64,000 nucleotides of DNA from Streptomyces laurentii (GCA_002355495.1 AP017424.1:7195501-7259500), one strand, 5' to 3'. Positions 34,506 to 42,849 are shown, numbered from the stretch's first letter. The notes: a model not told the origin generated them from the letters alone. A program made the numbers and translations.

Positions 34506-35564
34506 TCAGTCGCAGGTGAGCAGGGTCTTGGCGATCGTGGCCCGGGCTTCGAGAGCCGTGTGCGCGTCCGCCGCGCCGGACAGCGGGAAACGCTGCCCGA
34601 CGCGGACGCCGAGGTGCCCGTCGCGGACCAGCCGCAGCACGGCGGTGCCGCGGCGCAGCAACTCCGCCCGGTCCTGGACGTGATGGGCCAGGTTCGGGCG
34701 GGTGACGTACAAGGACCCGCCGGCGTTGAGGCGTTGCAGGTCGAACGGCGGCACCGCGCCGCCCGACTGCCCGTAGACCGCCAGGACTCCGCGCGGGCGG
34801 AGAGAGGCCAGGCTCTCGTCGAACGTGGGACCGCCGATGCCGTCGAACACCGCGGCGGCGCCGAGGCCGCCGGTGTGCCGCCGTACGGCCTCCAGGAGCG
34901 CGCCCGGCCGGTAGTCGACGACCTCGGCCGCGCCGGCTGCCCGCGCGGCCGCCGCCTTGGCCGCGGTCGACGCGGTGCCGATCACCGTGCCGCCGCGCAG
35001 CCGTACGAGCTGGGTCAGCAGCATGCCGACACCGCCCGCGGCGGCGTGCACGACGACGGTGTCGCCGGTTCGCACCGGATACGTGTCGTGGCACAGGTAG
35101 TGCGCGGTCATACCCTGCAGCAGGGCGGCCGCCGCCAGGTCGGGGGCCAGCCCGTCCGGCACCGGCACCAGCCGGTCGGCGCGCAGCAGCGCGTACTCCG
35201 CGTACGCCCCGGGCAGGTTCGCCCAGGCGACCGTGTCGCCGACGGCGACCTCGCGCACCCCGGGCCCGATCTCGACGACGGTCCCGGCGCCCTCCTGGCC
35301 GGGGACGAACGGCAGCTCGTTCGGGTACTGGCCGGACCGGAGATAGACGTCGATGTAGTTGACGCCGGCGGCGGCGAGCCGCACCAGCGCCTCGCCCGGG
35401 CCCGGCGACGGGCGGGGCAGGTCGACGAGTTCGAGGACGTCGGGTCCGCCGGGCCGGCCGACCTGGATGGCCTTCATGGTGGGCGGGGTCGGCGGGGTCG
35501 GCGGGGTCGGCGTGGCTGGGGTGGCCGGAGCGGTCGGGGTGCCGGACGGTTCAGAGGCCGACAT
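34506..35564 (-). CDS. quinone oxidoreductase (MDR superfamily)
   Basis: 352 aa. Zinc-free medium-chain reductase: N-terminal GroES-like domain (VLELVDLPRPSPGPGEALVRL, AGVNYIDVYLRSG, FVPGQEGAGTV), then the NADPH loop VVHAAAGGVGMLLTQL. It resembles Qor/NADPH:quinone reductase. The start ATG 35564 has GAGGAAG and overlaps the sulfotransferase stop by 14 bases. This adds a Thr/Pro-rich leader of 29 residues (TPATPTPPTPPTPPT) before MKAIQVG, which comes from a DNA repeat; ATG 35477 lacks a ribosome site. Confidence 0.9.
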   Translation of the reverse strand: MSASEPSGTPTAPATPATPTPPTPPTPPTMKAIQVGRPGGPDVLELVDLPRPSPGPGEALVRLAAAGVNYIDVYLRSGQYPNELPFVPGQEGAGTVVEIGPGVREVAVGDTVAWANLPGAYAEYALLRADRLVPVPDGLAPDLAAAALLQGMTAHYLCHDTYPVRTGDTVVVHAAAGGVGMLLTQLVRLRGGTVIGTASTAAKAAAARAAGAAEVVDYRPGALLEAVRRHTGGLGAAAVFDGIGGPTFDESLASLRPRGVLAVYGQSGGAVPPFDLQRLNAGGSLYVTRPNLAHHVQDRAELLRRGTAVLRLVRDGHLGVRVGQRFPLSGAADAHTALEARATIAKTLLTCD

Positions 35565-36612
35565 AGCCGGCTTCCTCGGCGAGTTCGCGGACGAGCGGCA
35601 GGACGGGGCGGATCTCGGACGCGTGACGGAGCCACTTGTCCGGGTCGGGGGTGGTCTGGGTCATCACGACCGGGAGGTCACGGCGGCCCCAGGCGTCGGA
35701 GAAGGGCAGGTCCACCGCCTCGGCCACGGCCTCCATCGTGGACACCGGGTCGGCCTGCACGTCCTCGTAGCGTACGAGCACGGAGTCGCCGGTGGGGGCG
35801 AGCTCGCGGGCGGCGTCCAGGACGGCCCGGTTGTGGGTCAGCCAGTTGCGCGCGCAGACCTCGGCGAGGCGCAGGTCCACCCAGTCCTGCCAGCCGGGCG
35901 GCAGGCTGAGGTTCCACCACTCCTTGCCCCACGGGAACACGTCCGAGTAGCCCTGGATGCGCAGCGGCACCGGCACTTGGTAGGAGAAGAACATCCGCGG
36001 GTTGAGCCAGGCGTCCATCAGGGAGCCGATGCTGGTGCGCGGATCGCGCACGACGAACACGAACTTCGCGTCCGGGTAGAGGGCCCGCAGGAACGGGATC
36101 CGGAAACAGGACTGGATGCTCTTCTCCACCAGCCGTATGCCGGAGGCGAGTTCGGCCTCCGTGGGGCGTTCGCCGCGCGACGGGAAGCAGAACGGGGTGA
36201 TCTCGTCGAGTTCGCCGCCGTCGCGGGTGGTGGGCGGCCCCTCCGGCAGATCGCCGGGGAAGCGCTCCTGAAGAGCCTTGAGCGGGACGTCGTAGTAGTG
36301 CGGGCGCAGGCCCTGGGCGCTGAGGAAGTCGAGGAAGTCGAGCTTGTCGGCGACGGACCACTCCGCGCCGGGCTTGCGCGCGGCGGCGAGCAGGTCCGCG
36401 TTCAGCCGGGCCGCCACCTCGGGGGTCGCGTCGGAGGCGTCCAGGGCGTTGGAGTGCCAGCCGCGCCGGCCCGGGTGCAGGCTGTCGCGTTCCCAGATCG
36501 GCTTGCCCTCGCGGCCGATGCTCCAGACGTGCTCGCTGCGTTCGATCAGACTGCGGACCAGGCTGGTGCCGGAACGGGGGTGGCCGACGATGAAGATGGG
36601 CTGTTTGAGCAT
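35551..36612 (-). CDS. sulfotransferase family protein
   Basis: 353 aa. PAPS 5'-phosphosulfate loop at the N-terminus (IFIVGHPRSGTSLVRSLIE) and 3'-phosphate motif FVFVVRDPRTSIGSLMDAW. These define PAPS-dependent sulfotransferases acting on sugars, tyrosines or small molecules. Acceptor unknown. ATG 36612. Overlaps the downstream quinone oxidoreductase, and follows the MFS gene by 110 nt containing an 8-bp tandem repeat. Sulfation plus export suggests a modified small molecule. Confidence 0.92.
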   Translation of the reverse strand: MLKQPIFIVGHPRSGTSLVRSLIERSEHVWSIGREGKPIWERDSLHPGRRGWHSNALDASDATPEVAARLNADLLAAARKPGAEWSVADKLDFLDFLSAQGLRPHYYDVPLKALQERFPGDLPEGPPTTRDGGELDEITPFCFPSRGERPTEAELASGIRLVEKSIQSCFRIPFLRALYPDAKFVFVVRDPRTSIGSLMDAWLNPRMFFSYQVPVPLRIQGYSDVFPWGKEWWNLSLPPGWQDWVDLRLAEVCARNWLTHNRAVLDAARELAPTGDSVLVRYEDVQADPVSTMEAVAEAVDLPFSDAWGRRDLPVVMTQTTPDPDKWLRHASEIRPVLPLVRELAEEAGYVGL

Positions 36613-36696
36613 GACGGAGCTCGCTTTCGTGAGGAGGCGAGGAGGCGAGAGGGGGCATCGGGGGGCGGGAGGTGACGAGGAGCCAGGGGGTTTGAG

Positions 36697-36727
36697 GCTC
36701 AGGTGCTCAGGTGCTCAGGTGCTCAGG
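36697..36727. repeat. 8-bp tandem repeat at MFS gene 3' end
   Basis: About four copies of a GCTCAGGT-type unit spanning the MFS stop codon (36723). Confidence 0.75.
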
Positions 36728-38006
36728 CGGGCCAGCGGGCGGACCGGACGTGCCGGTTCGCGAGTCCGGCGGCGGTGATCACGGCCTGGACGCCCGCGAT
36801 CAGCACGATGGCCCCGGTGACGCCGAGGAACTGCAGGGCCAGACCGCCGGCCAGGGAGCCAAGCGGCGATCCGGCGCCGATGAGGGTGATGGTCGCGGCG
36901 ATGGCGCGGCCCCGCCGGTGGTCCGGGGTCTGCCGGAAGATCATGATGTCGACGAGGATCTTCAGCGCGGGCAGCCCGAGGGCCGCCAGGGTGAGCATCG
37001 CGAAGACCCAGACCGGTCCGAGCGGCAGCGCGAGCAGGGCCACCGCGACGGTGGTCAGGGTCGAAGCGGCGAGCAGCAGCGCGCCGGGGCTGAGCAGCCG
37101 GTTGAGGCGGGGCACGAGCACCGAGCCGGCGAGCATGCCGACGGCCGTGCCGGTGAGGGCCAGACCGATCGCGCGGGGGGAGTGGTGCTGGTCGCGCAGG
37201 GTCACCATCACCATGAGGATCGCGGCGGTGATGCTGAAGTAGAAGATGCTGACCAGGGCGAGCGCGGAGCGCAGCAGCCGGTCGCCGACCAGTTCGCGCA
37301 CTCCGGAGAAGGCGGTGGTGAGCGGCCCGAGCGCGCTCTTCTTCCCGCCGCCCGCCGCCGCGTCGTCCGCCGGCTCGGCGGGCCTGGCGGCCTCCGGCAC
37401 CCGGATCACCAGGGCGCACAGGAACGAGATCACGAAGCCGGCGATCGCCGCGAGGAACGGGAACGCCCGGGAGACCAGGAACAGCGCGCCGCCCAGCGGA
37501 GGTCCGGCCAGGGCGGCGGCTCCGCTGCGTGCCTCGTCCTGGCTGAGCGCCGCGGTCAGTTGCTCGTCCGGTACGACGGCGCGGATCAGCAGCATGCGGG
37601 CCGGCGCGCCGAAGGCCGTACCCGTACCCAGGACGACGGCGGCCGCGATCAGAAGGCCGAAGTTCGCCCGGCCGGCCATCAGACCGAGGACGATGAACGC
37701 CAGAGTGAGCGCGCGGACCGCCTCGGAGATCAGCAGGATGCGGCGGCGGTCCCACCGGTCGACCACCACGCCGGCCGGAAGTCCGACCAGGAGGGCGGTG
37801 CCGATCTGGGTGAAGCCGAACAGACCGGCCAGCGCCGGCGACCCGGTCAGGGCCATGATCAGCAGGGGATAGGCGACCTCCACGGTCTCGAGGCCGAGGT
37901 TGGCCGCGGCGGCGCCGATCCACAGCGTCTGGAATCGCCGGTTGCGGCGCAGAGGCACGGGCGGGGCGGGAGCTTCGCTATCACTCTGACGTAAGCGTTC
38001 ACTCAT
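36723..38006 (-). CDS. MFS transporter (efflux type)
   Basis: 427 aa with about twelve hydrophobic segments. The loop 2-3 motif reads LPAGVVVDRWDRRRILLISE (MFS motif A, G-xxxDRxxRR). The middle cytoplasmic loop is charged, and there is a LGTGTAFGAPARMLLIRAVVPDEQL segment typical of the MFS_3/enterobactin-exporter-like group. It probably exports drugs or metabolites. ATG 38006 lies inside the palindromic operator-like sequence and lacks a ribosome site, so a leaderless transcript or a downstream start is possible. Divergent from an ArsR-like regulator. Confidence 0.92.
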   Translation of the reverse strand: MSERLRQSDSEAPAPPVPLRRNRRFQTLWIGAAAANLGLETVEVAYPLLIMALTGSPALAGLFGFTQIGTALLVGLPAGVVVDRWDRRRILLISEAVRALTLAFIVLGLMAGRANFGLLIAAAVVLGTGTAFGAPARMLLIRAVVPDEQLTAALSQDEARSGAAALAGPPLGGALFLVSRAFPFLAAIAGFVISFLCALVIRVPEAARPAEPADDAAAGGGKKSALGPLTTAFSGVRELVGDRLLRSALALVSIFYFSITAAILMVMVTLRDQHHSPRAIGLALTGTAVGMLAGSVLVPRLNRLLSPGALLLAASTLTTVAVALLALPLGPVWVFAMLTLAALGLPALKILVDIMIFRQTPDHRRGRAIAATITLIGAGSPLGSLAGGLALQFLGVTGAIVLIAGVQAVITAAGLANRHVRSARWPA

Positions 38007-38017
38007 GCGTGAACGCT
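37994..38017. promoter_or_regulatory. palindrome over MFS start codon, likely ArsR-type operator
   Basis: Perfect 9-bp arms AGCGTTCAC (37994-38002) and GTGAACGCT (38009-38017) around TCATGC, which contains the MFS ATG complement (38004-38006). A further related half-site, GTGAATGGTTCGCT-like, lies at 38026-38040. Confidence 0.7.
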
Positions 38018-38062
38018 AGCATGTGAGTGAATGGTTCGCTACGAGGAAACGGAGTGGGGTCC

Positions 38063-38740
38063 ATGGCTGACGATGCCGACGCGAGGGTGATCGTCCGGGA
38101 GGTGGACGACGTGGAGACGCTGAAGGCCCTGTCCGACCCGCTGAGGCTGGCGATCCTCCGGGCGATGATGAGCGACGTGCAGGCCGCGCACCGGGTCAAG
38201 GACATCGCCCGGCTCCTCGACCAGCCGCCCACCCGGCTCTACCGGCACATCAAGGTGCTCGAGTCGGCGGGCCTGATCAAGGTGGCGCAGACCCGGATGG
38301 TCTCCGGCATCCAGGAAAGCCAGTACCAGGTGGCGCAGTTCGCCCTGCGGCTGAGCCGCGATCTGCTGGCCGCGCCCGGTAACGCGGGCGACCTGGCGGA
38401 CGCGTTCGCCGCGACGCTGAACGACTTCCGAGACCGGCTCGTACGGGACGTCATCAGCGGCCGCTTCCAGCCGGAACCCGAAGCCGCGGCCGAGGAGTCG
38501 GGAGCCGGGGAGTCCGGGGCCGGGGCGGGGGCCGCGGACAAGCCGGATCCGCTCGGCCCGATGGTGGTGGCGCTGGACCGCCGGCTGTCCCCGGAGCGGG
38601 CCACCGAGTTCCGGTCCCGCCTGACCGCGCTGATGGACGAGTTCAACCGGCCGGACGACGAGGAGAACGCCGTCGTGCCGGTCGAGTTCCTGCTGATGTT
38701 CTGGGCGCCCAAGGAACCGTCGGGAGAGCCCCCCGCGTAA
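38063..38740 (+). CDS. ArsR-like winged-helix regulator
   Basis: 225 aa from ATG 38063 (GGAGTGGGG upstream). HTH: LKALSDPLRLAILRAMM, then VKDIARLLDQPPTRLYRHIKVLESAGLIKV. The long C-terminal half (LVRDVISGRFQ, an acidic Ala/Gly/Glu linker, then LDRRLSPERATEFRSRLTALMDEFNR) resembles HTH_20-type regulators with an effector part rather than metal-sensing ArsR proteins. No Cys cluster. It is divergent from the MFS gene and separated by a palindrome, so it probably represses the transporter. Confidence 0.85.
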   Translation: MADDADARVIVREVDDVETLKALSDPLRLAILRAMMSDVQAAHRVKDIARLLDQPPTRLYRHIKVLESAGLIKVAQTRMVSGIQESQYQVAQFALRLSRDLLAAPGNAGDLADAFAATLNDFRDRLVRDVISGRFQPEPEAAAEESGAGESGAGAGAADKPDPLGPMVVALDRRLSPERATEFRSRLTALMDEFNRPDDEENAVVPVEFLLMFWAPKEPSGEPPA

Positions 38741-38750
38741 CCGGTTCGAC

Positions 38751-38788
38751 GTGCGCACCGCCTGGGTGGGCCCCAGGCCGGTGCGCGC
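38751..38788 (+). terminator. hairpin after ArsR-like gene
   Basis: GTGCGCACCGCCTGGG (38751-38766) pairs with 38771-38788 with one bulge; it starts ten bases past the stop. Confidence 0.65.
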
Positions 38789-38820
38789 ATTGCGGCACCC
38801 TCCCGCGGTGAATTGCCTCA

Positions 38821-38833
38821 ACAGTTGCGCAAT
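38821..38833 (+). promoter_or_regulatory. 13-bp element shared with tatA upstream region
   Basis: ACAGTTGCGCAAT here recurs exactly, in inverse orientation, at 42747-42759. Relative to the following reading frame both copies point the same way and lie 50-60 bp upstream. The core TTGCGCAA is palindromic. Confidence 0.45.
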
Positions 38834-38883
38834 AATGAAATAGTGATGCTGCCGAGGGGGAGACGCCGGCCGCGTACCGGCCG

Positions 38884-39054
38884 GTGGCCGTGTACGACCG
38901 GACAGGATGGCCCTGGCCGGGTGTGATCACCGGATGGTGGACCGACCCGGACGGCCTCACCCTGTGCCGGCTGCGGCTCTCGGGTCTCCCGGAAGCCCGA
39001 TGGGCGGTCTTCGACGCCGAGCGGATCATCCTTCTGGTCGCCGGCGGGACGTAG
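38884..39054 (+). CDS. small hypothetical ORF, 56 aa
   Basis: From GTG 38884 the frame reads VAVYDRTGWPWPGVITGWWTD, then LCRLRLSGLPEARWAVFDAERIILLV, and stops at 39054. The aromatic pattern and codon bias look coding, and coding-like sequence (ETPAAYRP) extends upstream without a start codon to a TGA. The true 5' end is therefore uncertain and may be damaged. It is followed by about 190 nt without a recognisable gene before the TerD-like gene. Confidence 0.4.
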   Translation: MAVYDRTGWPWPGVITGWWTDPDGLTLCRLRLSGLPEARWAVFDAERIILLVAGGT

Positions 39055-39242
39055 TGGACTACCGGGGACTCGCCGAGGTTCATGGCGTACCGCCGAGCGC
39101 CACCACCTGCCACCGCGAAAGGGCGGACCCGAGCTCGACGGAAGCAGCCGAAGAAGCATCAAAGTGCGGATCGCGGACACCATTTGATCGCCACGGGGCC
39201 GGTTCGACTCCATTCTGGTCCGGCGCGGGGAGGGGACATCCG

Positions 39243-39791
39243 ATGAGCGGTGCCGGAGAGGGACTCGGGAAGATCGAGGTAAGGCTCAAGTGGGATCCCA
39301 GCTCATGGAGGGAGCCCCCGCGCCACCTGGACATCGTCGCGGCGACCTACTCGGACGCCGACCGGTACGGCCGGCCGGCGTACGTCGTCCACTACGACAG
39401 CCGCTCCCCGGACGGCACCATCACCATGCCCCGGCACAGTACGACCGGGCAGGGCTTCGGGTTCGTCGAGGTGATGACCCTGGAGTTCGACCGGCTGTCA
39501 TCCGCCTACGGCAGGGTCGTCGTCGGTGTGGCCATTCACCAGGACGGCGGCCCGCGCACCTTCGGCGACATCCGGAATGCCGGCGTGCTGGTGATCGAGA
39601 AGTACACGGAGCTGCTGAAGGACGACTTCGGGCGGGTCGCCGGAGCGACGGCCGCGACGATCGCGGAGTTCGTACGGGACTCCACCGGTCGGTGGTGCAT
39701 GTACCCGGCGATCCGAGGCTACGACAGTGAACCGGCGGCCTTCATCGCCGAGATGGGCAGAGCCCACAGCCTTGAAGATCCATCAGCGTGA
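39243..39791 (+). CDS. TerD family protein
   Basis: 182 aa from ATG 39243 with GGGAGGGG. TerD/CABP fold features: GKIEVRLKWDPSS, HLDIVAATYSDADRYGRPAYVVHYDSRSPDGTI, then VEVMTLEFDRLSSAYGRVVVGVAIHQDGG and TFGDIRNAGVLVIEKYTEL. The paired acidic loops that bind calcium in TerD are partly altered here. TerD proteins occur in tellurium-resistance and membrane-stress clusters, but no other ter genes are nearby, so the role is unknown. Confidence 0.8.
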   Translation: MSGAGEGLGKIEVRLKWDPSSWREPPRHLDIVAATYSDADRYGRPAYVVHYDSRSPDGTITMPRHSTTGQGFGFVEVMTLEFDRLSSAYGRVVVGVAIHQDGGPRTFGDIRNAGVLVIEKYTELLKDDFGRVAGATAATIAEFVRDSTGRWCMYPAIRGYDSEPAAFIAEMGRAHSLEDPSA

Positions 39792-39987
39792 ACTCTTCCT
39801 TCCCTCGCTGAACGCTTCGTCGAGGGATGCCGGGGAGGTGATCTTCTTCGCGCCATTCGGCGTAGCGTCTTCAGGGCCCCATGAATGCATACTTGCGCAA
39901 TCTCTAAAGTGTGAGGGGGGTGCCCCTATGTCTTTGGTCAAGCGAAACGGGGGTGCGTTGGGTCGGTGAGCCAGGCAGCATGGCGGG

Positions 39988-40473
39988 GTGGCTGATCTGC
40001 TGTGGGATGACGTGAGTTCCTTCTTCGACCCGGACTTGATGGGGTCGTTGCCGGACGTGCGTGTCCCGGATGCCTCGGTGGAGGACTGGCAGGCGGTCCT
40101 CGATCTTGTCGTGGAGAAAGGCTGGAAGTTCCAGTACTCCGAAGGTGAGACGGTGCTGCCGGTGCCCCGTGCGGAGACCGCGCTGTCCCGCCCGGCGGAC
40201 GCTGAGTGCGCGGACCTGCGGGTCTGGCTGGCTTCCGACGTGCTGGCGATCTTTCGTTTCCTTGACGACGAGGTCATCGACTTCGACGTTGACCTGCGGG
40301 AGTTGCAGGGCCAGGAGCGACTTGATGTGTTCTGCGGTTTCCTCCGGGAGATCGGGCGACGCTTGGGCAAGCCGGTCCTGATGGATCCGGAGGGCGACTA
40401 CGGCCATCCGGTACTCGGCTTCGATGTCGAGGCCGATCGGGTCGTCCTTCTGGCTGAGCCGCTGGTCATGTGA
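39988..40473 (+). CDS. hypothetical protein, 161 aa
   Basis: Starts at GTG 39988 (MADLLWDDVSSFFDPDLMGSLPDVRVPD). Acidic, soluble, with LVVEKGWKFQYSEGETVLPVPRAE, LRVWLASDVLAIFRFLDDEVIDFDVDLRE and LGFDVEADRVVLLAEP. I do not recognise the family. The last codons overlap the stop of the convergent IS110 transposase by eight bases (40466-40473), so the insertion lies right at this gene's 3' end and may have supplied its final residues. Confidence 0.65.
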   Translation: MADLLWDDVSSFFDPDLMGSLPDVRVPDASVEDWQAVLDLVVEKGWKFQYSEGETVLPVPRAETALSRPADAECADLRVWLASDVLAIFRFLDDEVIDFDVDLRELQGQERLDVFCGFLREIGRRLGKPVLMDPEGDYGHPVLGFDVEADRVVLLAEPLVM

Positions 40474-41671
40474 CCGCGGCCGCGGGCCGGGACTCGTAGA
40501 AGGTGCCGTCACGGAGCATCGCGAAGAGGACATCGGCCCGCCGTCTGGCGAGGCAGAGCAGAGCCTGCGTGTGGTGTTTGCCCTGGCTGATCTTCTTGTC
40601 GTAGTAGGCCCGGGATGCCGGGTCGGCCAAGGCGGCGAACGCGGAGAGGAAGAAGGCCCGTTTGAGCTGCTTGTTTCCCCTCCGGGAGGGCTGTTCGCCG
40701 CGGATCGACGAGCCTGAGTTGCGGGTCGCTGGGGCGAGACCCGCGTAGGCGGCGAGGTGGGCGGCGGAGGGGAAGTTGCTGCCGTCGCCGACGTCGATGA
40801 CGATCCTGGCTCCGGTCCTGATGCCGACTCCCGGCATCGAGATCAGGACCTTGGAAAGAGGGTGGGACTCCAGCAGTTCCTCGATCCGCCCGGCCAGCAG
40901 TTTCCGCTGGTCGAGGACGGCGGTGAGGGAGCCGGCAAGGCTTGGGACGATCAGCGCGGCCGCCTCGGTGCCTGGCACCACCACGGTCTGTTCGTCCAGC
41001 GCGGTGAAGATGTCCTCGACCAGTCGCTCGGCCATCCGCGGGGCTTTCGGCCGCAGCAGCGTGACCAGCCGGCGTCGGCCGGCTTTGCGGATCTGGGCCG
41101 GTGACCCGAACCGTTCCAGCAGGGTCAGAACTGCCGGGTGTTGCAACCGCGGCCCGAGCACCCGCTCCAGCGACGGATGGATCTGCGTGAGCAGGCCGTG
41201 GAGCCGGTTCGCGACCCGGGTCGCTTCGCCGGCCAGGTCGTCGTCGAACCCGACGATCATCTCCAGCTCGGCGATCGTCTCGTCTTCGAGGTCTATGGAC
41301 CGCAGCGTGTGGGGCATCGCGCGGGCGGCATCCGCGATGATGAACGCGTCTTTCGCGTCGGTCTTGGCCTCGCCGGGATAGAGGTCGGCGATCCGCCGCA
41401 TCGTTAATCCGGGCAGGTAGGCCACCGGGCAGCCCATGTCCCTCGCCACCGCCAGCGGCAGGGCTCCGATCGAGGCCGGCTGGTCGACGACCACCAGCAC
41501 GGTGCCGTGCTTGGCCTGCAACTTCGCGAAGAGCTCGCGGAGTTTGGGCTCGGTGTTGGGTAGCCGTTTGTCGAACACCTTCTTCCCGGCCGGGGTCACA
41601 GCGGTGGCGTGGTGTTCGCCTTTGCCGACGTCCAGGCCGAGGCAGACGTCGATGTCGCCGGTGTCGATCAC
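40466..41671 (-). CDS. IS110 family transposase
   Basis: 401 aa from GTG 41671 (GGAGG seven bases upstream). N-terminal DEDD_Tnp_IS110: DVCLGLDVGKGEHHATAV (first Asp), VLVVVDQPASIGALPLAVARD, and LYPGEAKTDAKDAFIIADAAR (acidic pair). The C-terminal Transposase_20 has LISMPGVGIRTGARIVIDVGDGSNFPSAAHLAAYAGLAP, then RRGNKQLKRAFFLSAF. The frame appears intact. IS110 elements lack terminal inverted repeats and edges could not be set; the outer part probably extends to about 41,750. Confidence 0.95.
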   Translation of the reverse strand: MIDTGDIDVCLGLDVGKGEHHATAVTPAGKKVFDKRLPNTEPKLRELFAKLQAKHGTVLVVVDQPASIGALPLAVARDMGCPVAYLPGLTMRRIADLYPGEAKTDAKDAFIIADAARAMPHTLRSIDLEDETIAELEMIVGFDDDLAGEATRVANRLHGLLTQIHPSLERVLGPRLQHPAVLTLLERFGSPAQIRKAGRRRLVTLLRPKAPRMAERLVEDIFTALDEQTVVVPGTEAAALIVPSLAGSLTAVLDQRKLLAGRIEELLESHPLSKVLISMPGVGIRTGARIVIDVGDGSNFPSAAHLAAYAGLAPATRNSGSSIRGEQPSRRGNKQLKRAFFLSAFAALADPASRAYYDKKISQGKHHTQALLCLARRRADVLFAMLRDGTFYESRPAAAVT

Positions 41672-41982
41672 GTGCGTCCTCCGGTCGTACTTCTTCCCGG
41701 CCTCACCCACGGCACCGATCGCCACACCCACATTACGAAGAGCCTCCCGACCTGCGGAAAGTCGGTGGTCAAGCCCCTAATCAGCGGTCAGTCAGTGCCT
41801 CCGTGTCCGGTGACACCACCCCCCGGATCATGGTTAACAAGGGGGGGAAGTCATGCCGGGCCCGGAGGCCGGGAGCCCCATTGCGGAGCCAACGAAGACG
41901 GTAATGGGGGGGCGGCCGCGTCGGCGGCGGGCCAGGCGCTCGCGTGTCGGCGACGGGCGCACGTGAAGGAGAGGACGATCCG
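41672..41982. other. intergenic segment between IS110 and tatB
   Basis: About 310 nt. It probably holds the IS110 right end and the tatB promoter. A GGTCAAGC motif near 41768 also occurs near 39937 on the other side of the element. No gene seen. Confidence 0.4.
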
Positions 41983-42426
41983 GTGTTCAGTGATGTAGGC
42001 GTGTTGGAGATCCTCACGCTGGGAGTCGTCGCCGTTCTGCTCTTCGGGCCCGACAAGCTGCCCGAGGTGATCCAGAACGTGACGGGATTCCTGCGCGAGG
42101 TACGGGAGTTCTCGGACGGCGCCAAGCAGGAGATTCGCGCGGAACTCGGGCCGGAGTTCGATGACTTCGAGTTCGAGGACCTGCATCCGAAGGCGCTCGT
42201 CCGCAAGCACATCCTGGACGGCGAGGATGACGTCTTCGGGCTCACGGAACTCCGCGACGCTCTGGATCCGCGCCCGGAGCCGACCCGGATCGCCGACATG
42301 GTGCGCGAAGCGGCCGGCACCTCGGCCGAGGTGCCGGCGGAGGCCGCTGCTCCGGCCGCTGGGGTGGACCTGACCAAGGGCCCGGCCGTGCGGCCGACGC
42401 CGTCCTTCGACCCCGACGCGACATGA
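41983..42426 (+). CDS. tatB: Sec-independent translocase protein TatB
   Basis: 147 aa from GTG 41983. Short N-terminus MFSDVGVLEIL, one membrane helix TLGVVAVLLFGPDKLPEVIQ with the conserved FGPDKLP hinge, an amphipathic helix (FLREVREFSDGAKQEIRAELG), and an acidic-Pro tail. The glutamate near the N-terminus and GPDKLPE hinge are typical TatB rather than TatA. It is convergent with a tatA gene 36 nt away. No tatC is in this window. Confidence 0.92.
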   Translation: MFSDVGVLEILTLGVVAVLLFGPDKLPEVIQNVTGFLREVREFSDGAKQEIRAELGPEFDDFEFEDLHPKALVRKHILDGEDDVFGLTELRDALDPRPEPTRIADMVREAAGTSAEVPAEAAAPAAGVDLTKGPAVRPTPSFDPDAT

Positions 42427-42461
42427 CGGGGTGGCGGGCGGCCCGGGTTCGCCGGCCCGGG

Positions 42462-42686
42462 TCACCGCACGGGCGGGTGCCCTTCCGTGGCGGGTCCGGG
42501 TGCCGGGCCGGTCGCCGGCGCCTCCCGCGCGCCGTCGTCCCTCATCGCTCGCGTCTCGCTCTTGAGGATGCGCAGCGACTTGCCCAGCGACCTGGCGGCG
42601 TCGGGGAGCCGCTTCGACCCGAACAGTACGATGAACGCGATCGCCACGACCAGCAAATGCCATGGCTGCAGTGCGTTGTGGAACAC
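42462..42686 (-). CDS. tatA: twin-arginine translocase TatA/E
   Basis: 74 aa from GTG 42686. The membrane helix HLLVVAIAFIVLFGSKRLPD has the TatA FGSKRLPD hinge, then an amphipathic helix (AARSLGKSLRILKSETRAM) and a short charged tail. TatA multimerises to form the twin-arginine pore. The 13-bp element at 42747-42759 lies about 61 nt upstream. Paired face to face with tatB rather than with tatC, unlike the usual streptomycete tatAC operon. Confidence 0.93.
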   Translation of the reverse strand: MFHNALQPWHLLVVAIAFIVLFGSKRLPDAARSLGKSLRILKSETRAMRDDGAREAPATGPAPGPATEGHPPVR

Positions 42687-42746
42687 GTGATCACCCTTCC
42701 CTCGATGCGGTCCGCCCCTCCGGAGCCGACCCGGCACACTTGCTAC

Positions 42747-42759
42747 ATTGCGCAACTGT
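42747..42759 (-). promoter_or_regulatory. 13-bp TTGCGCAA-type element upstream of tatA
   Basis: Read leftward: ACAGTTGCGCAAT, identical to the sequence at 38821-38833. It lies about 61 nt before the tatA start, with AT-rich flanks. Confidence 0.45.
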
Positions 42760-42849
42760 ATATCCGTCGGTGAGTGCGCACGCACGCACGGGGCGCTCCC
42801 AGGCTGCCCCGCGTGACAGGCCCCGCAGTCGTGCTACTCGCGGCAGTGC

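Noticed and set aside
39195..39215. GGTTCGACTCC, resembling a tRNA T-loop
   Set aside because: The flanking bases do not form a T stem, and no D arm, anticodon arm or acceptor stem could be built around it.
42420..42480. CCCGGG-rich stretch between tatB and tatA as a terminator
   Set aside because: Complementarity is mainly from self-palindromic CCCGGG repeats; no convincing single stem.
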